From contig NC_087185.1 of NCBI RefSeq assembly GCF_035594125.1, positions 10,680,501 to 10,744,500 of the forward strand: a DNA stretch of 64,000 nucleotides, read 5' to 3'. Positions within the stretch are counted from its first letter, which is position 1, and each line of letters starts with the position of its first letter. The notes under the pieces are model-generated. The model saw only the letters and a program-made list of their open reading frames with translations. It did no database searches and was not told where the DNA came from. Below, one piece after another: positions 37,740-48,429 of the stretch. This DNA comes from Scylla paramamosain (lineage: Eukaryota > Arthropoda > Malacostraca > Decapoda > Portunidae). The position numbers were made by a program, and so were the translations under genes.

Positions 37740-40700
37740 TGACACGCATTTAGTAAGGTTCTTCTGTTTCTCAATTAAGAGTGTTATTCATGAGTTTCAG
37801 CATTTTGGGATGTAGGAAACTCCTCCATATACACGAGTTTTTGCGTTTTTTGCCTTGTGTTTTTTTTTAAACTATAAAACATTCATTATACACTTTTCTC
37901 GCAATGTTCCTTTGTTTTCCAATATAGAGTGCTTTCTATCAATTTTTGCGTTTTTTTTTTGTAGGTAACAAGCTCAAAAACACTCAAAATATACCTTTTT
38001 GGTAATGTTTTTCTGCTTCTTGATATTGGTTGGTTTCCATCAGTTTTAGCTTTTTTCTACGTAAAACACTGAGAAGACACGTTTTCAGTAATTTTCTTTT
38101 GGATTCACACATAGAGTGAGTTCCTTATTATTTATCGCTTTGGTGCATAACATGCTGAAAAACACTCAAAAGACATATTTCTGGTAAGGTCTTTAATTTC
38201 CTCATATGCGAGGCCTTGCATGTCTTTTGAGTGTTTTTGAGAGTGTTACGCAATTAAGCACTAAAAGGAAGGGCAATCACATTACATGGGAATAAAACCA
38301 AATTTTACCAGAAACTTGTCTTTAAGTGTCTTTGAGCTCCTTACATACCAAAGCGCTAAAACGCATGCAAAATACATTTTATGGAGAAACAGAATAATAT
38401 TAGCAAATATATGTATTTTGAGTGTTTTGGATCATGTTATCTATAAAAACGCTTAAATACATGCAAAGAACCTTATGTTTGAAAACGAAAGGACATTATG
38501 AGAAACGTGTATTATGAGTGTTTTTTAAGTTCCTTCAGTACCTAAAAGCTAAAACCCACAAAAAACACTCTTTATTTAGAAAAAAAATAATAAACAAAAA
38601 ATAAAAAAATGGGAATTTTTTTCTATTTTTTTTTGTTATTCATCCTTATAGGTACCGAGATTCCAAAATTCTGCCAAAATTCAGGGAATTTATGTGGAAA
38701 AAAGAACATTACCAAAAAAGTTAATTATAGCTTTTTTTTTTCGGATTGTTATGTACCAAAACCTAAAGTGCATGCAAAGCCACCTATATAGGGAAGTTAA
38801 ACGACTTTACCAGAAACCTGTCTTTTCAGTGTTTTTCATTATGTTAGGCACCAAAACGATAAATAATATGGAAGTCAGTCAATATGTGAATCCAAAACAA
38901 AATTACTGAAAACGTGTCTTTTCAGTGTTTTACGTAGAAAAACGCTAAAGCGGATGCAAACCAACCTATATTAAGAAATAGTATAACATTACCAAAAATA
39001 TATATTTTGAGTGTTTTTGAGCTTGTTACCTACAAAAAAATGCAAAAATGGATGGAAAGCACTCTATGTTAGGAAACAAAAGGACATTACGGGAAACGTG
39101 TATAATGAGTGTTTTATAGTTTTAAAAGAACCACAAGGCAATAAACGCAAAAACTCGTGTATATAGAGAAATTTCTTACATACCAAAATGATGGAATGCA
39201 TGTATAACACTTTTAATCGATAAACAAAACTGCCTCACCAAATTGAGTATTTTGAGTGTTTTTTTACATTCTTAGTTACGAAAATGCCAAATTACATGCG
39301 AAACTACTTTCATGTGGGAAAAAAAATGACATTACCAAAAAAGTGTCTTTTATGGTGTTTTTTTTTTATGATGATATGCAACAAAGCACTAAAAAGCATT
39401 ACATGGAAATAAAACCAACTTTTACGAAGAACTTGCCTTTAAGTATTTTTTAACTCCTTACATACGAAATCGCTAAAACGCATGCAAAACACCCTTTATG
39501 GAGAAACAGAATAACATTACCAAAAACATGTATTTTGAGTGTTTTTGATCAAGTAACCTATAAAAACGCTTAAGTACATGTAAAGAACCCTATGTGTGTA
39601 TAAAAAAGGACATTACGAAAATCGTGTATTATAAGTGTTTTTAAGTTCCTTAAGTAATAAAAATCTAAAACCCACAAATAACACTATAGAGAGATTTTTT
39701 TATTATTTTTTTTTTGTTATTCATCTTCATAGGTACCGAGATGCCAAAATTCTGGCAAAATCCATGGAAATTTTATAAAAAAAAATCATTATAAAAAAAA
39801 TAATTTTAGCTTTTTTCCGGAGTTATGTACAAACCTTGAAGTGCATGCAAATCCACCTATATGGGGAAATTACACGACTTTACCAGGAACCTGTCTTTTC
39901 AGTGTTTTTCAGCAATTTCAACAATATTACTGAAAACGTGTCTTTTCAGTGATTTACGTAGAAAAACGTTAAAACGGATGTAAACCAACCAATATGAAGA
40001 AATAGAATAACATTACCAAAAAGATTTATTTTGATGTGTTTTTGAGCTTGTTACCTACAAAAAATGCAAAAATGGATGGAAAGCACTTTATATTGGCAAA
40101 GAAAAGGACATTACGAGAAATATGTATGAGTGTTTTATAGTTTGACAAGAACCACAAGGTAAAAAACTCAAAAACTCGTGTGCATAAAGAAGTTTCTTCC
40201 ATACCAAAAAGCTGAAACTCATGAATAACACTTTTAATTTTGAAACAGAAATACCTTACCAAATGTGTGTATTAGAAAAGTTTCTTACATACCAAAATGC
40301 TGGAACTCATGAATAACACTTTTAATTAAGAAATAGAACAACCTTACTTAATGCCTGTGTTTTGAGTTTTTTTCACATTCTTAGTTACCAAAACCCCAAA
40401 TTCAATGCAAAACTAGCTTTATATGGGAAAAAAAAAAAAATATTACCAGAACAGTGTCTTATGAGTTTTTTTGAGCATTTTAGGCAAAAAAGCAATAAAA
40501 AGCAGGGCAATCACATTACATGGGAATAAAAACAACTTTTACCAAGAACTTGCCTTTAAGTGTTTTTGAGCTCATTACATACCAAAACGGTAAAACGCAT
40601 GCAAAACACTTTTTATGGAGAAACAGAATAAAATTACCATAAACGTATATTTTGAGTGTTTTTGATCATGTTATCTATAAAAACGCTTAAATACATGCAA

Positions 40701-41030
40701 AAAACCTTATTTTTGTGAAACGAAAGGACACAACGAGAAATGTGTATTATAGGTGTTTTTAAGTTACTAAGTACCAAAAAGCTAAAACCCATAAATAACA
40801 CTCTTTATTTAGAAAAAAATAGTAAGTAAATAAAAAAATAGGATTTTTTTTTATTTATCTTCATAGGTACCGAGATGCCAAAATTCTGCGAAAATTCAGA
40901 GCTATTATATGATAAAAGAAAATTATCAAAGAAGTTAATTTTAGCTTTTTTTTTTTGGACTCTTATGTACCAAACCCTAAAGTGCATCCAAAGCCTCCTA
41001 TATGACCTATATGACCTTACCAGAAATCTG
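36955..41030 (+). repeat. Super-repeat, copy 2
   Basis: Direct counterpart of 14,930-19,310, with the same order of subtypes around an inverted f-j module (37,740-38,221). It is about 0.3 kb shorter because h joins b near 37,610-37,635. A partial third counterpart begins near 43,490 with the same g variant and module and continues past 44,990. Confidence 0.6.
37740..38221 (-). repeat. Inverted f-j module, copy 4
   Basis: About 482 bp of j, i, h, g and part of f in reverse. Joints TTTTTGACACGCATTTAG and AGGCCTTGCATGTCTTTTGA. It mirrors 2,180-2,625 in palindrome A, including the private GAGGCC/GGCCTC variant in f. Confidence 0.83.
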
Positions 41031-41450
41031 TTTTTTTAATGTTTTCCAGCATGTTAGGCACCAAAACGATAAATAATAAGGAACTCACTCTATATGAAAT
41101 TCCAAAACAAAATTGCTGAAAACGTGTTTTTTCTGTGTTTTACGTAGAAAAACGCTAAAACGGATGCAAACCACCCAATATCAAGAAATAGAAAACATTA
41201 CCAAAAAGGTATATTTAGAGTGTTTTGAGCTTGTTACCTACAAAATACGCGAAAATTGATGCAAATCACTCTATATTAGAAAACAAAAGGACTTTGCAAG
41301 AGAAGTGTATAATGAGTTTTTTTTATAGTTCAAAAGAACCAAAAGGCAAAAAACACAACAGCTCGTGTATATGGAGAAGGCTCCTAGATACCAAAATGCT
41401 GAAACTCATGAATAACATTCATAATTGAGAAACAGAACAACCTTACTAAT

Positions 41451-42538
41451 TGCGTGTATTTTGAGTGCTTTTCACATTCTTAGTTACCAAAACCCCAAAT
41501 TGCATGCGAAACAACCTTTATGTGAGAAAAAAATGACATTACCAGAAAAATGTCTTTTAAGTGTTTTTGAGCGTGATAGACAATAAAGCACTAAAAAGAA
41601 GGGCAATCAAATTACATTGGAATAACACCAATTTATACCAAAACCTTGCCTTTAAGTGTTTTTGAGCTCCTTATATACCAAACCGCTAAAACGCATGCAA
41701 AACAAACTTTATGGAGAAACAGAATAACATTACCAAAAACATGTATTTTGAGTGTTTTTCATCATGTTATCTATAAAAACGCTTAAATACATGCAAAGAA
41801 CATTATGTTTGGGAAACAAAAGGACATTACGAGAAACGTGTATTATGAATTTTTTTTAAGTTCCTTAAGTACTAAAGAGCTTAAACCCACAAATAACACT
41901 CTTTATTTAGAAAAAAAAATTGGAATTTTTTTTTTTTTGTTATTCATATTCATAGGTACCGAGATGCCAAAATTCTGGGAAAAATCAGGGCAATCATATG
42001 ATAAAATTATATTATCAAAAAGTTAATTTCAGCATTTTTTTTCGGACTCTTATGTACGAAACCCTAAAGTGCATGCAAAGCCTCCTATATGAGGAAATTA
42101 AACGACCTTACCAGAAATCTGTCTTTTGAGTGTTTTTTAGCATGTTAGACAACAAAACGATATATAATAAGGAACTCACTATATATGAATCCAAAACAAA
42201 GTTACTGAAAATGTGTCTTCTTAGTGTTTTACATAGAAAAACGCTAACACGGATGCAAAGCAACCAATATCAAGGAATAGAAAAACGTTACTAAAAAGGT
42301 ATATTTGAGTGTTTTTGAGCTTGTTACCTACAAAAAACGCGAAAATTGATGCAAAGCACTCTATATTGGGAAAAAAAAGGACATTGCAAGGAAAGTGTGT
42401 AATGAGTATTTTATAGTTCAAAAGAACCACAAGGCAAAAAACGCAAAATCTCGTGTATATGGAGAGGTTTCCTAGATTTAAAAATGCTGAAACTCATGAA
42501 TAACACTCCTAATTGAGAAACAGAACAACCTTAATAAA
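41451..42538 (+). repeat. Reference HOR unit (monomers a-j, 1,088 bp)
   Basis: Used as the type unit. Approximate monomers: a 41,451-41,550; b 41,551-41,646; c 41,647-41,740; d 41,741-41,837; e 41,838-42,022 (double length, with an A-rich then T-rich tract); f 42,023-42,118; g 42,119-42,210; h 42,211-42,298; i 42,299-42,394; j 42,395-42,538 (about 1.5 lengths). Most open with a variant of TGTxTTTTGAGTGTTTTTGA, have xxTTAxxxACCAAAACGCTAAAA in the middle and GCATGC or GGATGC after it, and end xxACATTACxAxAAA. a starts recur at about 46,639, 47,748, 48,896, 49,937, 50,970, 52,079 and 53,188, giving periods of about 1,033-1,148 bp. Confidence 0.88.
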
Positions 42539-42978
42539 TGCGTGTATTTTGAGTGCTTTTCACATCCTTAGTTACCGAAACCCCAAATTGCTTCCGAAAC
42601 CAGCTTTATGTGGGAAAAAAAATGACATTACCAGAAAAATGTCTTTTGAGTGTTTTTGAGCGTGTTAGGCAATAAAGCACTAAAAATTGGAATAAAACCA
42701 ATTTTTAACAAGAACTTGCCTTTAAATGTATTTGAGCTCCTTATATACCAAAACACTAAAATGCTTGCAAAATACACTTTATGGTGAAACAGAATAACAT
42801 TACCAAAAACATGTATTTTGAGTGTTTTTGATCATGTTACTAATAAAAACGCTTAAATACATGCAAAGAACCCTATTTTTTGGAAATGAAAGGACATTAC
42901 GAAAAACGTGTATTATAAGTGTTTTTAAGTTAAGTACGAAAAAGCTAAAAGCCACAAATTACACTCTTTATTAAGAAA

Positions 42979-43002
42979 AAAAATAAATAAATAAATAAAT
43001 AA
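42979..43002. repeat. (AAAT)n microsatellite in an e monomer
   Basis: About six AAAT units at the standard position in e, followed by an A run and then a T run. Confidence 0.85.
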
Positions 43003-44091
43003 AAAAATACATTTTTTTTTCATTCTTATTCATCTTCACAGGTAACGAGGTGCCAAAATTCTGGCAAAGTTCAGGAAATTATATGAAATAAGAACATTAT
43101 CAAAAAAGTTAAATTTAGCTTTTTTTTCGGACTGTTATGTACCAAACCCCTAAAGTGCATGCAAAGCCACGTATATGGGGAAATTAAACGTCTTTGCCAG
43201 AAAACTGTCTTATGAGTGTTTTTCAGCATGTTAGGAACCAACACAATAAAACCCAAGGAACTCAATCTATATGGGAATTCAAAACAAAATTACTGAAAAC
43301 GTGTCTTTTCGGTGTGTTACGAAGAAAACGCTAAAATGGATGCAAACCAACCAAAATGAAGAAATAGAATAACATTACCAAAAAGGTATATTTTGAGTAT
43401 ATTTGAAATTGTTACCTACAAAAAACGCGAAAATGGATGGAAAGCACTCTATATTGGGAAGCAAAAGGAACCAAAAAGCGTGTTAGGCACCAAAACGATA
43501 AATAATATGAAAGTCACTCTATATGGATATCCAAAACAAAATTACTGGAAACGTGTCTTTTAAAAGATTTACGTAGAAAAACGCTAAAACGGATGCAAAC
43601 CAACCAATATGAAGAAACAGAATAACATTATAAAAAAATATATATTTTGTGTGTTTTTGAGCTTGTTACAAAAAAAAAAAAAACGCGAAAATGGATGCAA
43701 AGCACTCTATATAAAAAAGGACATAACAAGAAACGTGTATAATGAGTGTTTTATAGTTTCACCAGAATCACAAGGCAAAAAACGCAAAAACTCGACTGTA
43801 TGGAGAAGTTTCTAAGATACTAAAATACTGAAACTCATGAATAACACTCTTAATCAAGAAACAGAACAACCTTACTAAATGCGTGTATTTTGAGTGTTTT
43901 TTTTACATTTTTAGCTACCAAAACCCCAAATTCCATGCGAAACTAGTTTTATGTGGGAAAAAAACGACATTATCAGAAAAGTGTCTGAGTGTTTTTGAGC
44001 GTGTTAGGCAATAAACCACTGAAAAGCAGGGCAATCACAATACATGGGAATAAAACCAAGTTTTACGAAGAACTTGCCTTTTAGTGTTTCT

Positions 44092-44548
44092 GACACGCAT
44101 TTAGTAAGATTGCTCTGTTCCTCAGTTAAAAGTGTTATTCATGAGTTTCAGCATATAGACGAATTTTTGCGTTTTTTGCCTTGTGGTTTTTTTGAACTAT
44201 AAAACATTCATTATACACTTTTCTCACAATGTCCATTTGTTTCCCAATATAGAGTGCTTTGTATCCATTTTTGCGTTTTTTTTTTTTTTGTCGGTAACAA
44301 GCTCAAAAACACTCAAAATATACATTTTTAGTAATGCTTTTCTCCTTATTGATATTGGTTGGTTTGTATCAGTTTTAGCGTTTTTCTACGTAAAACACTG
44401 AGAAGACACGTTTTCAGTAATTTTCTATTGGATTCCTACATAGAGTGAGTTCCTTATTATTTATCGTTTTGGTGCCTAACATGCTGAAAAAAACTCAAAA
44501 GACAGATTTCTGGTAAGGTCTTTAATTTCCTCATAAGGGAGGCTTTGC
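44092..44548 (-). repeat. Inverted f-j module, copy 5
   Basis: About 457 bp. The left joint TTTCTGACACGCATTTAG has C for T in the c part. j is shortened near 44,150 (CAGCATATAGACG). The right joint is GGCTTTGCATGTCTTTTCAG. Content and order are as in copies 1 to 4. Confidence 0.82.
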
Positions 44549-47500
44549 ATGTCTTTTCAGTGTTTTTGAGCGTGTTACGCAATAAAGCACTAAAAGCTAG
44601 GGCAATCACATTACATGGGAATAAAACCAAATTCTACTAAGAACTTGCCTATAATTGTTTTTGAGCTCCTTACATACCAAAACGCTAAAACGCATGCAAA
44701 ATACATTTTATGGAAAAACAGAATAACATTACCAAATGCATGTATTTTGAGTGTTTTTGATCATGTTATCTATAAAAACGCTTAGATACATGCAAAGGAC
44801 CTTATGTTTGGGAAACGAAAGAACATTACGAGAAACGTGTATTATGAGTGATTTTTTAGTTCCTTCAGTACCAAAAAGCTAAAACCCACATATAACACGC
44901 TTTAGAAAAAATAAAAAATAAATAAATAAATAAAAAAATTAAAAAATGGGATTTTTTTTTTTTGTTATTCATCTTCATAGGTACCGAGATGCCAAAATTT
45001 TGCCAAAATTCAGGGAATTTCTGTGGAAAAAAGAACATTATCATAAAAGTTAATAATAGCTTTTTTTTTCGGATTCTTATGTACCAAACACTAAAGTGCA
45101 TGCAAAGCTACCTATATAGGGAAGTTACACAACTTTATCAGAAACCTGTCTTTCCAGTGTTTTTCAGCATGTTAGGCACCAAAACGATAAATAATATGGA
45201 AGTCAGTCAATATGTGAATCCAAAAGAAAATTACTGAAAACGTGTCTTTTCAGTGTTTTACGTAGAAAAACGCTAAAGCAGATACAAACCATCCAATAGG
45301 AAGAAATAGAATAACATTACCAAAAATATATATTTTGAGTGTTTTTGAGCTTGTTAACTACAAAAAATGCAAAAAATGGATGTAAACACTCTATATTAGG
45401 AAACAAAAGGACATTACGAGAAACGTGTATAATGAGTGTTTTATAGTTTTAAAAGAGCCACAAGGCAATAAACGCAAAAACTCGTGTATATAGAGAAATT
45501 TCTTACATACCAAAATGAATAAATGCACGAATAAAACTTTTTATCGTTAAACAGAACTACCTTACCAAATTGTGTATTTTGAGTGTTTTTCACATTCTTA
45601 GTTACGAAAATGCCAAATTACATGCGAAACTACCTTCATGCGGGAAAAAAAATGACATTACCAGAAAAGTGTCTTTTGAGTATTTTTCAGCGTGATATGC
45701 AACAAAGCACTAAAAAGCAGAACGATCACATTACATGGGAATAAAACAAACTTTTACGAAGAATTTGCCTTTAAGTGTTTTTTAACCCCTTATATACTAA
45801 ACCGCTAAAACGCATGCAAAACAAACTTTATAGAGAAACAGAATAACATTAACAAAAACATGTATTTTAAGTGTTTTGATCATGTATTCCATATAAACGC
45901 TTAAGTACATTCAAAGAACATTATGTTTGGGAAACAAAAATGACATAACGAGAAACGTGTATTATGAGTGTTTTTTTTTAAGTTCCTCCAGTACCAAAAA
46001 GCTAAAACACACAAATAACAGTTTTATTTAGTGTTATTCATTTTCATAGGTACTGAGATGCCGAAATTCTGGGAAAATTCAGGGCAATTATGTGATAAAA
46101 GAATATTATCAAAAAAGTAAATTTCAGCTTTTTTTTTTCGGACTGTTATGTACCAAACCCTAAAGTGCATGCAAAGCCTCCAATATAAGGAAATTATATG
46201 ACCTTACCAGAAATCTGATTTTTGAGTGTTTTTAGCATGTTAGGCACCAAAACGATAAATAATAAGGAACTCACTCTATATGGGAATCCAAAACAAAGTT
46301 ACTGAAAACGTGTCTTCTCAGTGTTTTACGTAGGGAAAACGTTAAAACGGATGGAAACCAAGCAATATCAAGAAATAGAAAAACGTTACCAAAATGGTAT
46401 ATTTTGAGTGTTTTTGAGCCTTTTACCTACAAAAAACACGAAAATTAATGCAAAGCACTCTATGCTGGGAAACAAAAGTACATTGCAAGAAAAGTGTATA
46501 ATGAGTGTTTTATAGTTAAAAAAAAACCACAAAGCAAGAAACGCAAGAATTCGTGTATATGGAGAGATTTCCTAGGTACCAAAATGCTGAAACTCATGAA
46601 TAACATTCTTAATTGAGAAACAGAATAACCTTACTAAATGCGTGTATTTTGAGTGCTTTCCACATTCTTAGTTACCAAAACCCCAAATTGCATGCGAAAC
46701 CACCTTTATGTGAGAAAAAAATAACATTACCAGAAAAGTGTCTTTTAAGTGTTTTTGAGCGTGATAGGCAATAAAGCACTAAAAAGGCAGGGCAATCATA
46801 TTACATTGGAATAACACCAATTTATACCAAAAACTTGCCTTTAAGTGTTTTTGAGCTCCTTATATACAAAACTGCTAAAACGCATGGAAAACACCTTTAA
46901 TGGACAAACAGAATAACATTACCAAAAACATGTATTTTGAGTGTTTTTGATCATGTTATCTATAAAAACGCTTAATTACATGCAAAGAACCTTATGTTTG
47001 GGAAACGAAAGGACATTACGAGAAACGTAAATTATGAGTGTTTTTAAGTTCCTTAAGTACCCAAAGGTTAAATCCCACAAATAACTTTTTATTGAGAAAA
47101 AAAATAAAAAATAAAAAATAAAAAAAATAGGATTTTTTTTATTTTTTTTTTTATCTTCATAGGTACCGCGATGCCAAAATTCTGGGAAAATTCAGGGCAA
47201 TTATATGATAAAAGAATATTGTCAAAAAAGTTAATTTTAGCTTTTTTTTTTTGACTTATGTACCAAACCCTAAAGTGCATGCAAAGCCTTCTATATGAGG
47301 AAATTAAACGACCTTATCAGAAATCTGTCTTTTGAGTGTTGTTCAGCATGTTAGGCATCAAAACGATAAATAATAAGGAACTCACTCTATATGGGAATTC
47401 AAAACAAAATTACTGAAAACTTGTGTTCTCAGTGTTTTACGTAGAAAAACGCTAAAACGGATGCAAACCAACCAATATAAAGAAATAGAGAAACATTACC

Positions 47501-48358
47501 AAAAAGGTATATTTTGAGTGTTTTTGAGCTTGTTACTTATAAAAAACACGACAATTGATGCAAAGCACTATATAATGGGAAAGAAAAGGACATTGCAAGA
47601 AAAGTGTATAATGAGTGTTTTATAATTCAAAAGAACAGCAAGGCAAAAAATGCATTATCTAGTGTATGTGAAGAAGTTTCGTAGATACCAAAATGCTGAA
47701 ACTCATGAACAACACTCTTAATTGAGAAACAGAACAATCTTACTAAATGCGTGTATTTTGAGTGCTTTTCACATTCTTAGTTACCAAAACCCCAAATTGC
47801 ATGGGAAACCAGCTTTATGTGGAAAAAAAAATGACATTACCAGAAAAATGTCTTTTGAGTGTTTTTGAGCGTGTTAGGCAATAAATCACTAAAAAGCAGG
47901 GCAATCACATTACATTGGAATAAAACCAATTTTTAACAAGAACTTGCCTTTAAGTGTTTTTGAGCTCCTTATATACCAAAACACTAAAATACATGACAAA
48001 TAAACTTTATGGTGAAACAGAAAAACATTACAAAAAACATGTAATTTGAGTGTTTTTGATCATGTTACCAATAAAAACGTTTAAATACATGCAAAGAACC
48101 CTATTTTTGGGAAACGACAGGACTTTACGAGAAACGTGTATTATGAGTGTTTTTAAGATCATTAAGTACGAAAAAGCTAAAAGCCACAAATTACACTCTT
48201 TATTGAGAAAAAAAAAAAATAAAAAATAAAAAAATACGATATTTTTTTTCATTCTTTATTCATCTTCACAGGTAACGATGTGCCAAAATTCGGGCAAAGT
48301 TCAGGAAATTATATGAAATAAGAACATTGTCAAAAAAGCTAAATTTAGCTTTTTTTTC

Positions 48359-48429
48359 GGACTGTTATGTACCAAACCCCTAAAGTGCATGCAAAACATG
48401 CACTTTAGGGGTTTGGTACATAACAGTCC
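48359..48429. repeat. Perfect 33-bp hairpin in f
   Basis: Arms 48,359-48,391 and 48,397-48,429, beginning GGACTGTTATGTACC and ending GGTACATAACAGTCC, with a 5-nt loop CAAAA. The second arm is an inverted copy of the first half of an f monomer, inserted between GTGCATG and the rest of f, followed by about 20 bp of irregular sequence (ATAACATGTCCAAT). It looks like a small template-switch event. Confidence 0.92.

Larger units (their letters stand above)
28058..42324 (+). repeat. Palindrome A, right arm
   Basis: This is the inverted partner of 1-13,293. It starts at the 5' end of LINE copy 2 and runs through satellite to the mirror of window position 1. It keeps about 2 kb (roughly 38,360-40,320) that the left arm has lost. 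It lacks about 290 bp near 35,100 that the left arm keeps at about 5,265-5,565, where the deletion joined two repeat-homologous sites around ACACTCATAA. It has no LTR at the mirror of 6,050-6,674. Private indels in each arm mean the two copies have evolved separately. That argues against a simple assembly or read fold-back artefact. Confidence 0.88.
38222..44091 (+). repeat. HOR satellite block, plus orientation
   Basis: About five HOR units. 38,360-40,320 has no counterpart in the left arm. The short g/h with AGCAATTTCAACAATATTAC is near 39,903. Near 43,460-43,480 an i monomer runs into g at GCAAAAGGAACCAAAAAGCG, an unusual joint that begins the next super-repeat. The right arm of palindrome A can be followed to 42,324, where its partner leaves the window. 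Confidence 0.82.

Noticed and set aside
48359..48429. Hairpins as transcription terminators or RNA genes
   Set aside because: They are inverted copies of satellite monomers, with no associated gene and no U-tract or RNA-family features.
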